Assembly: GCA_002748285.1 (NCBI GenBank)
Contig: PDSA01000007.1
Coordinates: forward strand, 1 to 42,793
Origin: Rhodobacterales bacterium
GTDB lineage: Bacteria; Pseudomonadota; Alphaproteobacteria; Rhodobacterales; Rhodobacteraceae
Length of the DNA stretch: 42,793 nt
Reading direction: 5' to 3'
Positions 26,045 to 38,910 of the stretch are shown one piece after another. Both the position numbers and the translations under genes were made by a program. The notes beneath the pieces are model-generated. The model had not been told where the DNA came from and ran no database searches. It saw nothing but the letters and a program-made list of their open reading frames with translations. Every line of letters begins with the position of its first letter. Position 1 is the stretch's first letter.

Positions 26045-28783
26045 GTGAACGATACTCCAGAAACACCTGATAACACAGAAGAAAACCCAAATCAGACCCC
26101 TGCATATGACGGCCCGACCATCTCGATCACCACCGAGATGAAAACCTCGTATCTGGATTACGCAATGAGCGTGATCGTATCGCGTGCGATTCCCGATCTG
26201 CGTGATGGTCTGAAACCGGTGCATCGGCGCATTCTTTATGCGATGTTTGAGGGTGGAAACACCCATGACAAGCCCTATCGCAAATCCGCCCGCGCGGTGG
26301 GTGACGTAATGGGGAAATACCATCCGCATGGCGATTCTGCGATCTATGACGCGCTGGTGCGGATGGCGCAGGATTTTTCCATGTCGCTGCCCCTGCTCGA
26401 TGGTCAGGGCAACTTTGGCTCGATGGATGGCGACCGCGCCGCGGCGATGCGTTATACCGAAGTGCGCATGGACAAGCCTTCGGCCTTTATGACGGCGGAT
26501 ATTGAAAAGGACACCGTCGATTTTCAGGACAATTACGATGGCAAGGATCGGGAACCCACGGTTCTGCCCGCCCGTTATCCCAATATGCTGGTCAACGGTG
26601 CCGGCGGCATTGCGGTGGGCATGGCCACCAACATTCCGCCGCATAATCTGGGCGAAGTGGTGGACGCCACGCTGGCGCTGATTGAAAACCCTGATCTGAC
26701 ATCCGAAGAGCTGATCGAATATGTGCCCGGCCCGGATTTCCCCACCGGCGGCATCATGCTGGGGCGCTCGGGCGCGCGCAAAGCCTATCTGGAGGGCCGC
26801 GGCAGTGTGATCATCCGCGCCAAGACCCGCACCGAAGAAATCCGCAAGGATCGCTACGCCATTGTCATTGATGAAATCCCCTATCAGGTGAACAAGGCCG
26901 AGATGATCAAAAAGATCGCCGAGGCCGTGCGCGAGAAAAAGATCGAAGGGGTGGCGCATGTGCAGGATGAAAGCGACCGCAACGGCGTGCGCGTGGTGGT
27001 CGAGCTGAAACGCGATGCCACGCCCGAAGTGGTGCTGAACCAGCTGTTCCGGTTTTCCTCGATGCAGACCAGCTTTGGCTGCAACATGCTGGCGCTCAAT
27101 GGCGGACGGCCCGAAACCCTCACCTTGCGTCGTTTCCTGACCGCCTTTATCGCCTTTCGCGAAGAGGTCGTTGCCCGGCGCACCGCCTTTGAGCTGCGCA
27201 AGGCCCGCGAGCGCAGCCATGTGCTGTGCGGTCTGGCGGTGGCGGTGTCCAATGTGGACGAGATCGTGGCCACCATCCGTTCCTCTGCCGATCCGGCCGA
27301 GGCCCGCGCAAGGCTGATGCAGCGCAACTGGCCGGCCCGCGACATTCTGGAATATCTGGCCCTGATTGATGATCCCACCCACAAGGCCAATGACGACGGC
27401 ACTTACAACCTGTCCGAAACTCAGGCCCGCGCCATTCTGGAGCTGCGCCTGCAACGGCTGACCGCGATGGGCGTCAAAGAAGTCACCGATGAATTGCAAA
27501 GCCTGGCCGCTGCGATCCGCGATTATCTGGATATTTTGCGCTCGCGCAGCCGGATCATGGGGATCATCAGTGATGAACTCAAAGAGGTGCGCGAAAAATT
27601 CGCGGTTGAGCGGCGCACCACCATCGTCGACTGGTCCGGCGATATGGATGACGAAGACCTGATCGAACAAGAAGACATGGTCGTCACCGTCACCGCTGGC
27701 GGCTATATCAAGCGCACCCCTCTGGCCGATTTCCGCGCCCAGAAACGCGGCGGCAAGGGGCTGGCCGGGATGCAGACCAAAGAAGAGGATGTGATCACCA
27801 ACCTTTTCGTCGCCAACACCCACACCCAGCTGCTGTTCTTCACCACCGATGGCATGGTTTACAAGCTGAAAACATGGCACCTGCCCCAAGGCGGGCGCAC
27901 CGCCAAGGGCAAGGCGGTCGTCAATATCCTGCCGATCCCGGCCGGGGTCTCAGCGGCGGCGATCATGCCGGTGGATGCGGATGAAAAGGATTGGGGCAAT
28001 CTGCATATCGTCTTTGCCACCGATGCGGGCGATGTGCGCCGCAATGCGCTGTCGGATTTCACCAATGTGCGTGCCAATGGCAAAATCGCCATGAAGCTTC
28101 CCGAGGGCGTCAGCCTGGTCAACGCCCGCATCTGCACCGACGAGGATGATGTGATGCTGTTCACTGCCGGCGGACGAGCGATCCGCTTCCCCACCACGGC
28201 GGTGCGGGTGTTCAAGGGGCGCGACAGCACCGGGGTGCGCGGCATCAAGCTGGCCGAGGGCGAAAAAGTGGTTTCGATGTCGGTCATCCGCCATTTCGAG
28301 GCCACAGCCGAAGAGCGCATCGCCTATCTGAAAATGCGCCGCGCCGCGGCCGGGGCCGATGCTTCTGACGAGGGCAGCGATGAAGGCGAAGGGGCCATCA
28401 CGCAGGAACGGTTCGAAGAAATGCAGGCGGTGGAAAACCTGATCCTGACCATCACGTCGGGGGGTTCGGGCAAGCTGTCCTCTTCGCATGATTACCCGGT
28501 GCGCGGGCGCGGCGGCATGGGCGTTGCGGCGATGGACAAGGCGATGCGCGGCGGCGATCTGGTGGCTTCGTTCCCGGTTGAGATGAATGATCAGATCATG
28601 CTGGCCACCTCCAAGGGCCAATCCATCCGCTGCCCGGTGAACGGCATTTCCTTCCGCTCGCGCAGTGCGGGCGGGGTGAATGTGTTTAACACCGCCAAAG
28701 GGGAACGGGTGGTTTCGGTCGCTTGGATCGCGGAAACCGATGACGAAGAAAAAGACCCGGAAAAGAACGCCGACCCGCAATAG
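26045..28783 (+). CDS. gyrA: DNA gyrase subunit A
   Basis: GyrA is the breakage-reunion subunit of gyrase and introduces negative supercoils with GyrB. The start is GTG at 26045, giving 912 residues. The catalytic tyrosine is Y137 ([11 protein letters not shown]). The quinolone-resistance region reads [17 protein letters not shown] with S98 and D102 at the positions equal to E. coli S83 and D87, so it is the sensitive type. The GyrA box is [10 protein letters not shown], marking gyrase rather than topoisomerase IV. A terminator follows. A 624-codon open frame on the other strand is only a shadow. Confidence 0.98.
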   Translation: MNDTPETPDNTEENPNQTPAYDGPTISITTEMKTSYLDYAMSVIVSRAIPDLRDGLKPVHRRILYAMFEGGNTHDKPYRKSARAVGDVMGKYHPHGDSAIYDALVRMAQDFSMSLPLLDGQGNFGSMDGDRAAAMRYTEVRMDKPSAFMTADIEKDTVDFQDNYDGKDREPTVLPARYPNMLVNGAGGIAVGMATNIPPHNLGEVVDATLALIENPDLTSEELIEYVPGPDFPTGGIMLGRSGARKAYLEGRGSVIIRAKTRTEEIRKDRYAIVIDEIPYQVNKAEMIKKIAEAVREKKIEGVAHVQDESDRNGVRVVVELKRDATPEVVLNQLFRFSSMQTSFGCNMLALNGGRPETLTLRRFLTAFIAFREEVVARRTAFELRKARERSHVLCGLAVAVSNVDEIVATIRSSADPAEARARLMQRNWPARDILEYLALIDDPTHKANDDGTYNLSETQARAILELRLQRLTAMGVKEVTDELQSLAAAIRDYLDILRSRSRIMGIISDELKEVREKFAVERRTTIVDWSGDMDDEDLIEQEDMVVTVTAGGYIKRTPLADFRAQKRGGKGLAGMQTKEEDVITNLFVANTHTQLLFFTTDGMVYKLKTWHLPQGGRTAKGKAVVNILPIPAGVSAAAIMPVDADEKDWGNLHIVFATDAGDVRRNALSDFTNVRANGKIAMKLPEGVSLVNARICTDEDDVMLFTAGGRAIRFPTTAVRVFKGRDSTGVRGIKLAEGEKVVSMSVIRHFEATAEERIAYLKMRRAAAGADASDEGSDEGEGAITQERFEEMQAVENLILTITSGGSGKLSSSHDYPVRGRGGMGVAAMDKAMRGGDLVASFPVEMNDQIMLATSKGQSIRCPVNGISFRSRSAGGVNVFNTAKGERVVSVAWIAETDDEEKDPEKNADPQ

Positions 28784-28814
28784 CCGCGTCTGCTTTTTAC
28801 GGATTGCACAATTC

Positions 28815-28847
28815 GGGGCGGCACGGCTGTGCTGCCCCTCACTTTTT
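28815..28847 (+). terminator. Intrinsic terminator of gyrA
   Basis: GGGGCGGCAC (28815-28824) pairs with GTGCTGCCCC (28829-28838) with one wobble, followed by TCACTTTTT. It lies 31 bases after the gyrA stop. Confidence 0.8.
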
Positions 28848-28871
28848 GGCCGTTAACACAAGGGCAACACC

Positions 28872-30209
28872 ATGACCCAGACACTCAACATCATCGGCGG
28901 CGGTATGGCCGGGGCCGAAGCCGCCTGGCAGGCCGCCAATATGGGCCTGAAGGTGGTGATCCACGAAATGCGCCCCAAGGTCGCGACCTTTGCCCATCGC
29001 ACCGGCGATCTGGCGGAAATGGTGTGTTCGAATTCGTTTCGCTCCGATGATGATCAGGGCAATGCGGTGGGGCTGTTGCATTGGGAAATGCGTCAGGCCA
29101 ATGGCATCATCATCCAGACGGCGGATCAACACGCCCTGCCTGCGGGCTCGGCTTTGGCGGTGGATCGAGATCCCTTCGCCCGCTCGGTGACGCAAACTCT
29201 GATGGATCACCCCAATATCAGCCGCCAGAACAGCGAGATCACCGAGCTGCCGACCGAAGGCCATTGGATCGTGGCCACCGGCCCTCTGACGTCGGACAAG
29301 CTGGGCCAGTCGATTGCGCAGGAAACCGGGCGCGACTCGCTGGCGTTTTTCGACGCCATCGCGCCGATCGTTTACGCCGACAGCATTGATATGAGCACCG
29401 CCTGGATGCAGTCGCGCTATGACAAGGGCGACACCGAGGCCGAGCAGAAAGCCTATCTGAATTGCCCCATGGACAAGGCGCAATATGAAGCCTTTATCGA
29501 CGCCCTGCTGGCGGCGGAAAAGACCGAATTTCACGATGGCGAAACCGCCGGCTATTTCGATGGCTGCCTGCCGATTGAGGTGATGGCGGCCCGTGGGCGC
29601 GAGACGTTGCGCTTTGGGCCAATGAAACCGGTGGGGCTGAGCAATCCGCACCGCCCCGATGACAAACCCTATGCGGTGGTGCAGCTGCGTTTTGACAATG
29701 CGTTGGGCACTTTGTTCAACATTGTCGGGTTCCAGACCAAGATGAAACATGGGGCGCAAAAACAGGTGTTTCGAATGATCCCGGGGCTGGAAGAGGCGCG
29801 TTTTGCCCGGCTGGGCGGCATTCATCGCAACACTTTTATCAATTCCCCCACCCTGCTGGATGGGCAGCTGCGCCTGAAATCGCGGCCCAATATCCGCTTT
29901 GCCGGGCAGATCACCGGGGTTGAGGGCTATGTCGAATCCGCCGCCATGGGCCTGCTGGCCGGGCGGCTGGCCGCGGCCGAGATACTAGGCGACAGCCTGC
30001 CCCCCGTGCCGCTGGACACCGCCATGGGGGCGCTGGTCAACCACATCACCGGCGGCGCGGCAGCCAAGAGCTTTCAGCCGATGAATGTCAATTTCGGCCT
30101 GTTTCGACCGATTGACGTCAAAGGCGGACGCAAAAACCGCAAAATGCGCTATCTGGCCTATACCGAGCGCGCCAAAGCCGCATGGACAGGCTGGCTAAAC
30201 AACGGCTAG
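28872..30209 (+). CDS. trmFO: tRNA m5U54 methyltransferase, folate/FAD dependent (TrmFO)
   Basis: TrmFO methylates U54 in the T loop of tRNA using methylene-tetrahydrofolate and FADH2. The FAD-binding start is [20 protein letters not shown]. The family block [17 protein letters not shown] contains a catalytic cysteine, and [16 protein letters not shown] contains the second one. [20 protein letters not shown] closes the FAD domain. Length of 445 is normal. It is the expected methyltransferase in alphaproteobacteria, which often lack TrmA. gluQRS starts nine bases after its stop, giving a tRNA-modification pair. Confidence 0.96.
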   Translation: MTQTLNIIGGGMAGAEAAWQAANMGLKVVIHEMRPKVATFAHRTGDLAEMVCSNSFRSDDDQGNAVGLLHWEMRQANGIIIQTADQHALPAGSALAVDRDPFARSVTQTLMDHPNISRQNSEITELPTEGHWIVATGPLTSDKLGQSIAQETGRDSLAFFDAIAPIVYADSIDMSTAWMQSRYDKGDTEAEQKAYLNCPMDKAQYEAFIDALLAAEKTEFHDGETAGYFDGCLPIEVMAARGRETLRFGPMKPVGLSNPHRPDDKPYAVVQLRFDNALGTLFNIVGFQTKMKHGAQKQVFRMIPGLEEARFARLGGIHRNTFINSPTLLDGQLRLKSRPNIRFAGQITGVEGYVESAAMGLLAGRLAAAEILGDSLPPVPLDTAMGALVNHITGGAAAKSFQPMNVNFGLFRPIDVKGGRKNRKMRYLAYTERAKAAWTGWLNNG

Positions 30210-30218
30210 ATTGCGCCC

Positions 30219-31061
30219 ATGCGCAGCCGTTTCGCCCCTTCGCCCACCGGCCCTTTGCATCTGGGTCACGCCTATTCGGCGCTGCTGGCCTATGACATGG
30301 CGATGGCCGCCGGTGGGGAGTTTGTGCTGCGGATCGAAGACATCGACCAAAGCCGCGCCCGCCCGAAATGGGAGGCCCAGATCTATCAGGATCTGCACTG
30401 GCTGGGTCTGGACTGGCCGCGCCCGGTTCTGCGCCAATCCGAACATCTGCCCCGTTACCGGGCGGCGTTGCAGCGCTTGCAGGAAATGGGCCTGCTCTAT
30501 CACTGCATTTGCAAGCGGCGCGACATTTTGGCGGCGGTTTCGGCCCCGCAGGAAGGGGCTGAGCCTGCCTTTGGCCCGGATGGGCTGATCTATCCCGGCA
30601 TCTGTCGGGATCGGGGCTATGATCAGCCGGAGGCTCCGCTGCGTCTGAACGTGCGCAAAGCCTGTGCGCTGCTGGGCCCGCGCCGTCTGAGCTTTACCGA
30701 AACCGGGCCGGGCCATGGCGGCATCCATCCCGTTTCCAGCACCGATCTGATCGAGAATGTCGGAGACATCATCTTGGCGCGGCGCGGCATGGGCACCTCT
30801 TATCATCTGTCGGTGGTGCTGGATGATGCGGCGCAGCGGATCAGCCATGTGATCCGGGGCGAAGATTTGTTCGAAGCCACCAAAATCCATGTGTTGCTGC
30901 AAGCTCTGCTGGGGTTGGAGGTGCCGATCTATCACCATCACCGGCTGATCCGAGATCCGGCGGGCAAAAGGCTGGCCAAGCGTGACAATGCGCGGGCGAT
31001 TGCGAGATATCGGGATGAGGGCAAAACGCCGGCGGATATTCGGGCTATGGTGGGGATGTGA
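30219..31061 (+). CDS. gluQRS: Glutamyl-Q tRNA(Asp) synthetase
   Basis: GluQ-RS is a shortened glutamyl-tRNA synthetase that attaches glutamate to queuosine in tRNA-Asp. The HIGH-like motif is PTGPLHLGHAYSAL and the KMSKS-like motif is GKRLAKRDNAR. A zinc-binding pattern is visible (YHCICKRRD and YPGICRDRG). At 280 residues it lacks the anticodon-binding domain, as the family does. It follows trmFO closely and is probably cotranscribed. Confidence 0.94.
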   Translation: MRSRFAPSPTGPLHLGHAYSALLAYDMAMAAGGEFVLRIEDIDQSRARPKWEAQIYQDLHWLGLDWPRPVLRQSEHLPRYRAALQRLQEMGLLYHCICKRRDILAAVSAPQEGAEPAFGPDGLIYPGICRDRGYDQPEAPLRLNVRKACALLGPRRLSFTETGPGHGGIHPVSSTDLIENVGDIILARRGMGTSYHLSVVLDDAAQRISHVIRGEDLFEATKIHVLLQALLGLEVPIYHHHRLIRDPAGKRLAKRDNARAIARYRDEGKTPADIRAMVGM

Positions 31062-31232
31062 GTTGTGATGCAGAGCGGCGTGTCACACTCGGAGAAGACC
31101 TCTGCCAACTGAAGTGCCCCCTCTCAACGTCCCGCCCGGTCGATAGGCCGGGCTGCGCCTACCCAGGCAGACGCAGCCCTCCGTTCATTATCTCAGACCA
31201 AGCAATGCAGAGCTCTTTACCCGCCGCCCCCC

Positions 31233-31592
31233 TCATTTTTCCGGCGCCATAATCTCAACCTCTTCGCCCCCTTCAATCGCCGTATAAAAACAGCTGCGGC
31301 GCAGGGTGTGGCAGGCCGGGCCGCTCTGGCGCACGGTCAGCAGCAGGCAATCTCGATCACAATCAACCCGCATCTGCACCAGCTGCTGCGTATGGCCCGA
31401 ACTTTCCCCCTTGACCCAAAACGCCTGCCGCGAGCGCGACCAATAAGTCACCCGCCCGCTCTCTAAACTGCGCTTCACCGCCTCGGCATTCATCCAGGCC
31501 AGCATCAGCACTTCGCCGCTGCCCTCTTGCTGCGCAATCGCCGGGATCAAGCCGTTCTCATCATATTTCAAGGTGGCCGGGTCAAAATTCAT
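31233..31592 (-). CDS. hisI: Phosphoribosyl-AMP cyclohydrolase HisI
   Basis: HisI opens the adenine ring of phosphoribosyl-AMP, the third step of histidine synthesis, with bound zinc. The 119-residue product has LMLAWMNAEAVKRSLE, TYWSRSRQAFWVKGESSGHTQ, VDCDRDCLLLTV and GPACHTLRRSCFY, carrying the zinc-binding cysteines. The start at 31592 matches the family N-terminus and has AAAGG upstream; a start at 31625 is possible. It is monofunctional, without HisE, and stands apart from other his genes. It is divergent from the IscU-like gene. Confidence 0.95.
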   Translation of the reverse strand: MNFDPATLKYDENGLIPAIAQQEGSGEVLMLAWMNAEAVKRSLESGRVTYWSRSRQAFWVKGESSGHTQQLVQMRVDCDRDCLLLTVRQSGPACHTLRRSCFYTAIEGGEEVEIMAPEK

Positions 31593-31658
31593 CGGAAAAA
31601 CCTTTTGCAAATGCTGTCCATACACCTATCTAAGTAAGAGTTTGTTAAAGGAAAGCCA

Positions 31659-32030
31659 ATGCGCAACGACAGTGATCTGATCAACCTCTATTCCGGCCCG
31701 ATTCTGGCGCTGGCGGCGGATATTCCTTTGACCGAGCGGCTGGACCATCCACAGGTTAGCGTCAAACAACGCGCCCCGCTATGTGGCTCCACCGTCACCG
31801 TTGATCTGGTGATGGATCAGGGGCGGGTGGCGGCGTTTGGGCAGGATGTCAAAGCCTGTGCGCTGGGTCAGGCGGCGGCCAGCGTGGTGGCGGCCAATAT
31901 CATCGGTTGTGATGCGGATCAGATCATCAAGGCCCGCGATCAGCTGGCGGCGATGTTGCGCGAGGACGGGCCGGTGGTGCTGGAGGCCACTGTGAACGCG
32001 CTGCACCAGTTGGAATGCGACCGCCTTTAA
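31659..32030 (+). CDS. IscU-like iron-sulfur scaffold protein, shortened C-terminus
   Basis: The protein belongs to the NifU_N/IscU scaffold family found singly in Rhodobacteraceae. Two of the three cluster cysteines are clear: PLCGSTVTVD and VKACALGQAAASV. The region that should carry the third ligand (typically an NRHAS- or RRHC-like segment after DGP) is missing; the sequence runs from LREDGP straight into VVLEATVNALHQLECDRL. At 123 residues it is about 25-30 shorter than relatives I know, consistent with an in-frame deletion. A cysteine near the end (LECDRL) might substitute. Whether it still builds clusters is doubtful. Confidence 0.8.
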   Translation: MRNDSDLINLYSGPILALAADIPLTERLDHPQVSVKQRAPLCGSTVTVDLVMDQGRVAAFGQDVKACALGQAAASVVAANIIGCDADQIIKARDQLAAMLREDGPVVLEATVNALHQLECDRL

Positions 32031-32042
32031 AAACACGCCCAT

Positions 32043-32080
32043 AAAAAAACCACCGCACATCCGGGGTCGGATGGCGGTGG
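32043..32080 (-). terminator. Intrinsic terminator for the small SOS-type gene
   Basis: Read on the minus strand, CCACCGCCATCC (32080-32069) pairs with GGATGTGCGGTGG (32062-32050) with one bulge, followed directly by TTTTTTTA. It ends the leftward transcript that starts upstream of the 40-residue gene; on the plus strand there is no T run. Confidence 0.8.
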
Positions 32081-32094
32081 CAAGTGGCCTTGAA

Positions 32095-32203
32095 TTGTGC
32101 CGGGCTGGTTTGATCAGAAAGAGGCAGTTTTCTTTTGCTGTAGAGGGCAATCCAAACCTTCTGCGGTGATGTGAGGACAAGCAGGCAGCAATCCCCGGCA
32201 CAA
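32095..32203 (-). ncRNA. Structured 3' UTR of the small gene
   Basis: A perfect 10-bp inverted repeat (TTGTGCCGGG at 32095-32104, CCCGGCACAA at 32194-32203) encloses about 90 bases, and a second inner pair (GGTTTG near 32107, CAAACC near 32153) is visible. No coding frame with a ribosome site is present. The fold lies between the stop codon and the terminator of the small gene and may be a stabilising or regulatory RNA element. The RNA call is an inference from pairing only. Confidence 0.4.
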
Positions 32204-32219
32204 AAGCGGCAGGCAAAAA

Positions 32220-32342
32220 TCAGAACATGGCGGGCAAATAAAGCGCCACCGTCAGCATCACCAAAAGCGCCGCCGCGCCGATGGCGTCTTGCAAAATGGT
32301 CTCGGATGAGCGTTGGTAGACCGCTTTGATGTCTGCAAGCAT
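32220..32342 (-). CDS. Small single-span membrane protein, probable SOS-controlled
   Basis: I do not recognise a family. The 40-residue product has a charged N-terminal half (MLADIKAVYQRSSETILQD) and one hydrophobic segment from about residue 20 to 37 (AIGAAALLVMLTVALYLP), so a single membrane span with the N-terminus inside is likely. It is supported as a gene by a perfect AGGAGG (32353-32348) five bases before its ATG. It also has its own terminator, and its 5' region carries a LexA box and a CtrA octamer. Size, topology and control resemble SidA of Caulobacter (SOS-induced division inhibitor) and TisB of E. coli, but there is no sequence claim of homology. It lies downstream of recG on the same strand, in a separate unit. 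Confidence 0.75.
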   Translation of the reverse strand: MLADIKAVYQRSSETILQDAIGAAALLVMLTVALYLPAMF

Positions 32343-32382
32343 GGGAACCTCCTGTGATGTTGTGTTGCCTCTTTGTTCCCAT

Positions 32383-32390
32383 ATGGTTAA
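32383..32390 (-). promoter_or_regulatory. CtrA-type octamer TTAACCAT
   Basis: TTAACCAT on the minus strand lies between the LexA box and the ribosome site of the small gene. The same octamer occurs twice in front of ctrA in this window. CtrA is known to bind TTAA-N7-TTAA and related TTAACCAT half sites. A single octamer could be chance. Confidence 0.4.
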
Positions 32391-32401
32391 CCTTTTGTAA
32401 A

Positions 32402-32416
32402 GAACTTTTTGCGAAC
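32402..32416 (-). promoter_or_regulatory. LexA (SOS) box GAAC-N7-GAAC
   Basis: GAACTTTTTGCGAAC is an exact GAAC-N7-GAAC (GTTC-N7-GTTC on the minus strand), the direct-repeat LexA operator of alphaproteobacteria. A third GAAC follows after six bases (32423-32426). It lies 60-74 bases before the start of the 40-residue gene. The only other neighbour is the 3' end of recG, so the small gene is the target. Confidence 0.75.
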
Positions 32417-32444
32417 ATTTGTGAACAAAAAGAGAGTTTAGCCA

Positions 32445-36556
<4,112 letters not shown>

Positions 36557-37270
36557 TTATGCTCCGATGGCCAGCGGTTCCTCCATCTGGCTGGGCATCG
36601 GATCGCGCAACACATAGCCGCGGCCCCAGACGGTTTCGATGTAATTTTCCCCATCTGTGGCATCGCAGAGCTTTTTACGCAGCTTGCAGATGAACACGTC
36701 GATGATTTTCAGCTCGGGCTCATCCATGCCGCCATAGAGATGGTTCAGGAACATCTCTTTGGTCAGGGTCGTACCCTTGCGCAAAGACAGCAGTTCCAGC
36801 ATTTGGTATTCCTTGCCCGTCAGATGCACGGTCTTGCCCGCCACATCCACCGTCTTGCCATCCAGATTAACGTTAATTTTTCCCGTGCTAATGACAGACT
36901 GTGAATGCCCCTTAGAGCGGCGGATGATCGCGTGAATGCGCGCCACCAGCTCTTCGCGGTGGAATGGTTTGGTCAGGTAATCATCGGCGCCGAAGCCAAA
37001 GCTTTTGATCTTGCTTTCGGTATCATCCGATCCGGTCAGGATCAGAATCGGGGTATCAATCCGGGCCAGCCGCAGTTGGCGCAGCACTTCGTTGCCATTC
37101 ATATCCGGCAGGCCCAAATCAAGCAGGATCAGATCGTAATCGTACAATTTTGCCAGATCTATGCCCTCTTCACCCAGATCGGTGCAGTACACATTCAAAT
37201 TGGCATGGGTCAGCATCATTTCGATGCTTTTGGAAGTGGTAGGATCATCCTCAACCAGCAATACTCGCAT
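36557..37270 (-). CDS. ctrA: Cell-cycle response regulator CtrA
   Basis: CtrA is the OmpR-family master regulator of alphaproteobacteria; in Rhodobacteraceae it controls motility, gene transfer agents and stress responses. The receiver domain has E7-D8-D9, phosphoacceptor D51 ([13 protein letters not shown]) and the lysine of YLTKPF. The winged-helix DNA-binding domain includes [19 protein letters not shown] and [12 protein letters not shown], with [10 protein letters not shown]. The 237-residue length is normal. Two TTAACCAT octamers lie 34 and 54 bases upstream, suggesting autoregulation, and sciP, coding its inhibitor, lies 99 bases upstream on the same strand. Confidence 0.97.
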   Translation of the reverse strand: MRVLLVEDDPTTSKSIEMMLTHANLNVYCTDLGEEGIDLAKLYDYDLILLDLGLPDMNGNEVLRQLRLARIDTPILILTGSDDTESKIKSFGFGADDYLTKPFHREELVARIHAIIRRSKGHSQSVISTGKINVNLDGKTVDVAGKTVHLTGKEYQMLELLSLRKGTTLTKEMFLNHLYGGMDEPELKIIDVFICKLRKKLCDATDGENYIETVWGRGYVLRDPMPSQMEEPLAIGA

Positions 37271-37303
37271 TTTTGTTTTCTCCGATATTTCACCGTCTAT
37301 ATG

Positions 37304-37342
37304 ATGGTTAACATTGGCCTGAAATGGTTAATCACAAGTTAC
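37304..37342 (-). promoter_or_regulatory. Putative CtrA sites in the ctrA promoter
   Basis: TTAACCAT occurs on the minus strand at 37311-37304 and 37331-37324, exactly 20 bases apart, about two helical turns. Overlapping the second is TTAATCACAAGTTAC (37328-37342), one base off TTAA-N7-TTAA. The arrangement fits cooperative binding of CtrA at its own promoter. Confidence 0.55.
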
Positions 37343-37369
37343 CATTGCAGAACAATTCAGGAAAACATC

Positions 37370-37648
37370 TTAAGGTTGCCGATATTTTTGTAAAGAGGTT
37401 GTTTTCAGAGCGTTGATTCCATGCTTTTCGGCCGCTGATTGCCATGATTGCAGCTCTTCTTCGCTCAAATTGTATAACTCCAGCACCTCTTTCAAGGGAA
37501 TCAGTCCGGCAGACACTGCCTTGACGATTGCAAATTTACGGCTGGCAACCCAGCGACGGGTATCGGGGGCGGGCAAATCGGCCCGGGTCATCACGCTGCC
37601 ATCGGGCAAGGTTACAGAACGTGGGCCATCAATTTTTTTCAGATACAT
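37370..37648 (-). CDS. sciP: CtrA inhibitor SciP (DUF1153)
   Basis: SciP is a small helix-turn-helix protein that binds CtrA and blocks its activation of promoters in Caulobacter. The 92-residue product shows the DUF1153 hallmarks: MYLKKIDGPRSVTLPDGSVM, then TRADLPAPDTRRWVASRKFAIVKAV and LSEEELQSWQSAAEKHG. Its place next to ctrA supports a shared cell-cycle circuit. It is divergent from mnmA. Length is normal. Confidence 0.93.
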   Translation of the reverse strand: MYLKKIDGPRSVTLPDGSVMTRADLPAPDTRRWVASRKFAIVKAVSAGLIPLKEVLELYNLSEEELQSWQSAAEKHGINALKTTSLQKYRQP

Positions 37649-37727
37649 CGCAAAATCCCATGAATTGACTTTCCGAAACCTTGCGCCAAGCTGATTAAAG
37701 AGATATGAAACCGCTCCTTGTTAGTAA

Positions 37728-37749
37728 TTAGAATTTTCCTATATTCTAA
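37728..37749. promoter_or_regulatory. AT-rich inverted repeat between sciP and mnmA
   Basis: TTAGAAT (37728-37734) and ATTCTAA (37743-37749) form a perfect 7-bp inverted repeat around 8 bases in the divergent promoter region. A possible -10 (TATATT, 37740-37745) overlaps it. It resembles binding sites of dimeric repressors, including Fur/Irr-type boxes, but the spacing does not prove a match. Confidence 0.4.
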
Positions 37750-37780
37750 AACACTTCTGTAACTTACCCGGCCTGCCTCC

Positions 37781-38908
37781 ATGACCCAGCTCAATTCCCT
37801 TGGCTTTGACAAGCCCCCCAGTGAAACCCGCGTGGTGGTGGCCATGTCCGGTGGCGTGGACAGTTCCGTTGTCGCGGCTGAACTGGCGCGTGAGGGCTAT
37901 GACGTGGTTGGTGTGACCATGCAGCTTTATGATCACGGGGCCGCGCTGGCCAAGAAGGGCGCGTGCTGTGCCGGCATTGATATTCACGATGCGCGGCGCA
38001 TTGCCGAGGAAATGGGCTTTCCGCATTACGTTCTGGATTACGAGAACCTGTTTCAGGAAACCGTGATCGACGAATTTGCCGACAGCTATCTGGGCGGCGC
38101 CACCCCGGTGCCCTGCATTCGCTGCAATGAGCGGGTCAAGTTTCAGGATCTGCTGGCCACGGCGCGCGATCTGGATGCCGATTGCATGGCCACCGGGCAT
38201 TACATCCAGCGCAAGATGGGGCCGGGCGGGGCCGAGCTGCACACCGCTGCCGACCCCAACCGCGATCAGAGCTATTTCCTGTTTCCCACCACGCAAGAGC
38301 AGCTGGAGTTTCTGCGCTTTCCGCTGGGCCATCTGGCGTCGAAGGCCGAGACCCGGGCTCTGGCGGTCAGACACGGCCTGTCGGTGGCCGATAAACCGGA
38401 CAGTCAGGATATCTGCTTTGTGCCCGATGGCAATTACGGTGCGTTGATCGAAAAGCTGCGCCCCGAAGCCGCCAGCCCCGGCGAGATCGTCGATCTGGAG
38501 GGCAATGTGCTGGGCCAGCATCGCGGGGTCATTCACTATACCATCGGCCAGCGCCGCGGGCTGGGGATTGGCGGGCTGTCCGAGCCGCTTTATGTGGTCA
38601 AGCTGGATGCCGATAACCGCAAGGTGGTGGTGGGGCCGAAAGAGGCGCTGAAAACCCGGATCGTGCCGGTGCGCGAGATCAACTGGCTGGGGGATGAACC
38701 CTTTGACAGCCGGCCCGAATGGCATCTGGCGGTCAAGGTGCGCTCAACCCGCCCACCGCGCAGCGCCATTGTGCGCCCGCTCTCAGCCACCACGGCTGAA
38801 GTCGAGTTGCTCACCCCTGAGCAAGGCGTTTCCCCCGGTCAGGCTTGTGTGTTTTACGCCGATGGCGGCAGCCGCATCTATGGCGGCGGCTGGATCTGGC
38901 GCGGGTGA
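37781..38908 (+). CDS. mnmA: tRNA-specific 2-thiouridylase MnmA
   Basis: MnmA adds sulfur to U34 of tRNAs for Lys, Glu and Gln, using ATP and a sulfur relay. The PP-loop is [17 protein letters not shown]. The first catalytic cysteine lies in [13 protein letters not shown] and the second in [29 protein letters not shown] and the C-terminal beta-barrel ([12 protein letters not shown]) are normal. Length is 375. The start at 37781 is an ATG. The next gene starts two bases after its stop. Confidence 0.97.
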   Translation: MTQLNSLGFDKPPSETRVVVAMSGGVDSSVVAAELAREGYDVVGVTMQLYDHGAALAKKGACCAGIDIHDARRIAEEMGFPHYVLDYENLFQETVIDEFADSYLGGATPVPCIRCNERVKFQDLLATARDLDADCMATGHYIQRKMGPGGAELHTAADPNRDQSYFLFPTTQEQLEFLRFPLGHLASKAETRALAVRHGLSVADKPDSQDICFVPDGNYGALIEKLRPEAASPGEIVDLEGNVLGQHRGVIHYTIGQRRGLGIGGLSEPLYVVKLDADNRKVVVGPKEALKTRIVPVREINWLGDEPFDSRPEWHLAVKVRSTRPPRSAIVRPLSATTAEVELLTPEQGVSPGQACVFYADGGSRIYGGGWIWRG

Positions 38909-38910
38909 GC

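Noticed and set aside
26015..27889. 624-codon minus-strand open frame opposite gyrA
   Set aside because: Same reason; gyrA is beyond doubt, and the antisense product is His/Gln/Gly-rich with no domain.
31134..31153. GCCCGG/CCGGGC hairpin between gluQRS and hisI as terminator
   Set aside because: Only 6 bp and no T run on either strand.
32387..32401. TTAACCTTTTGTAAA as a full CtrA box
   Set aside because: One half is TAAA rather than TTAA and it overlaps the octamer; kept only the octamer.
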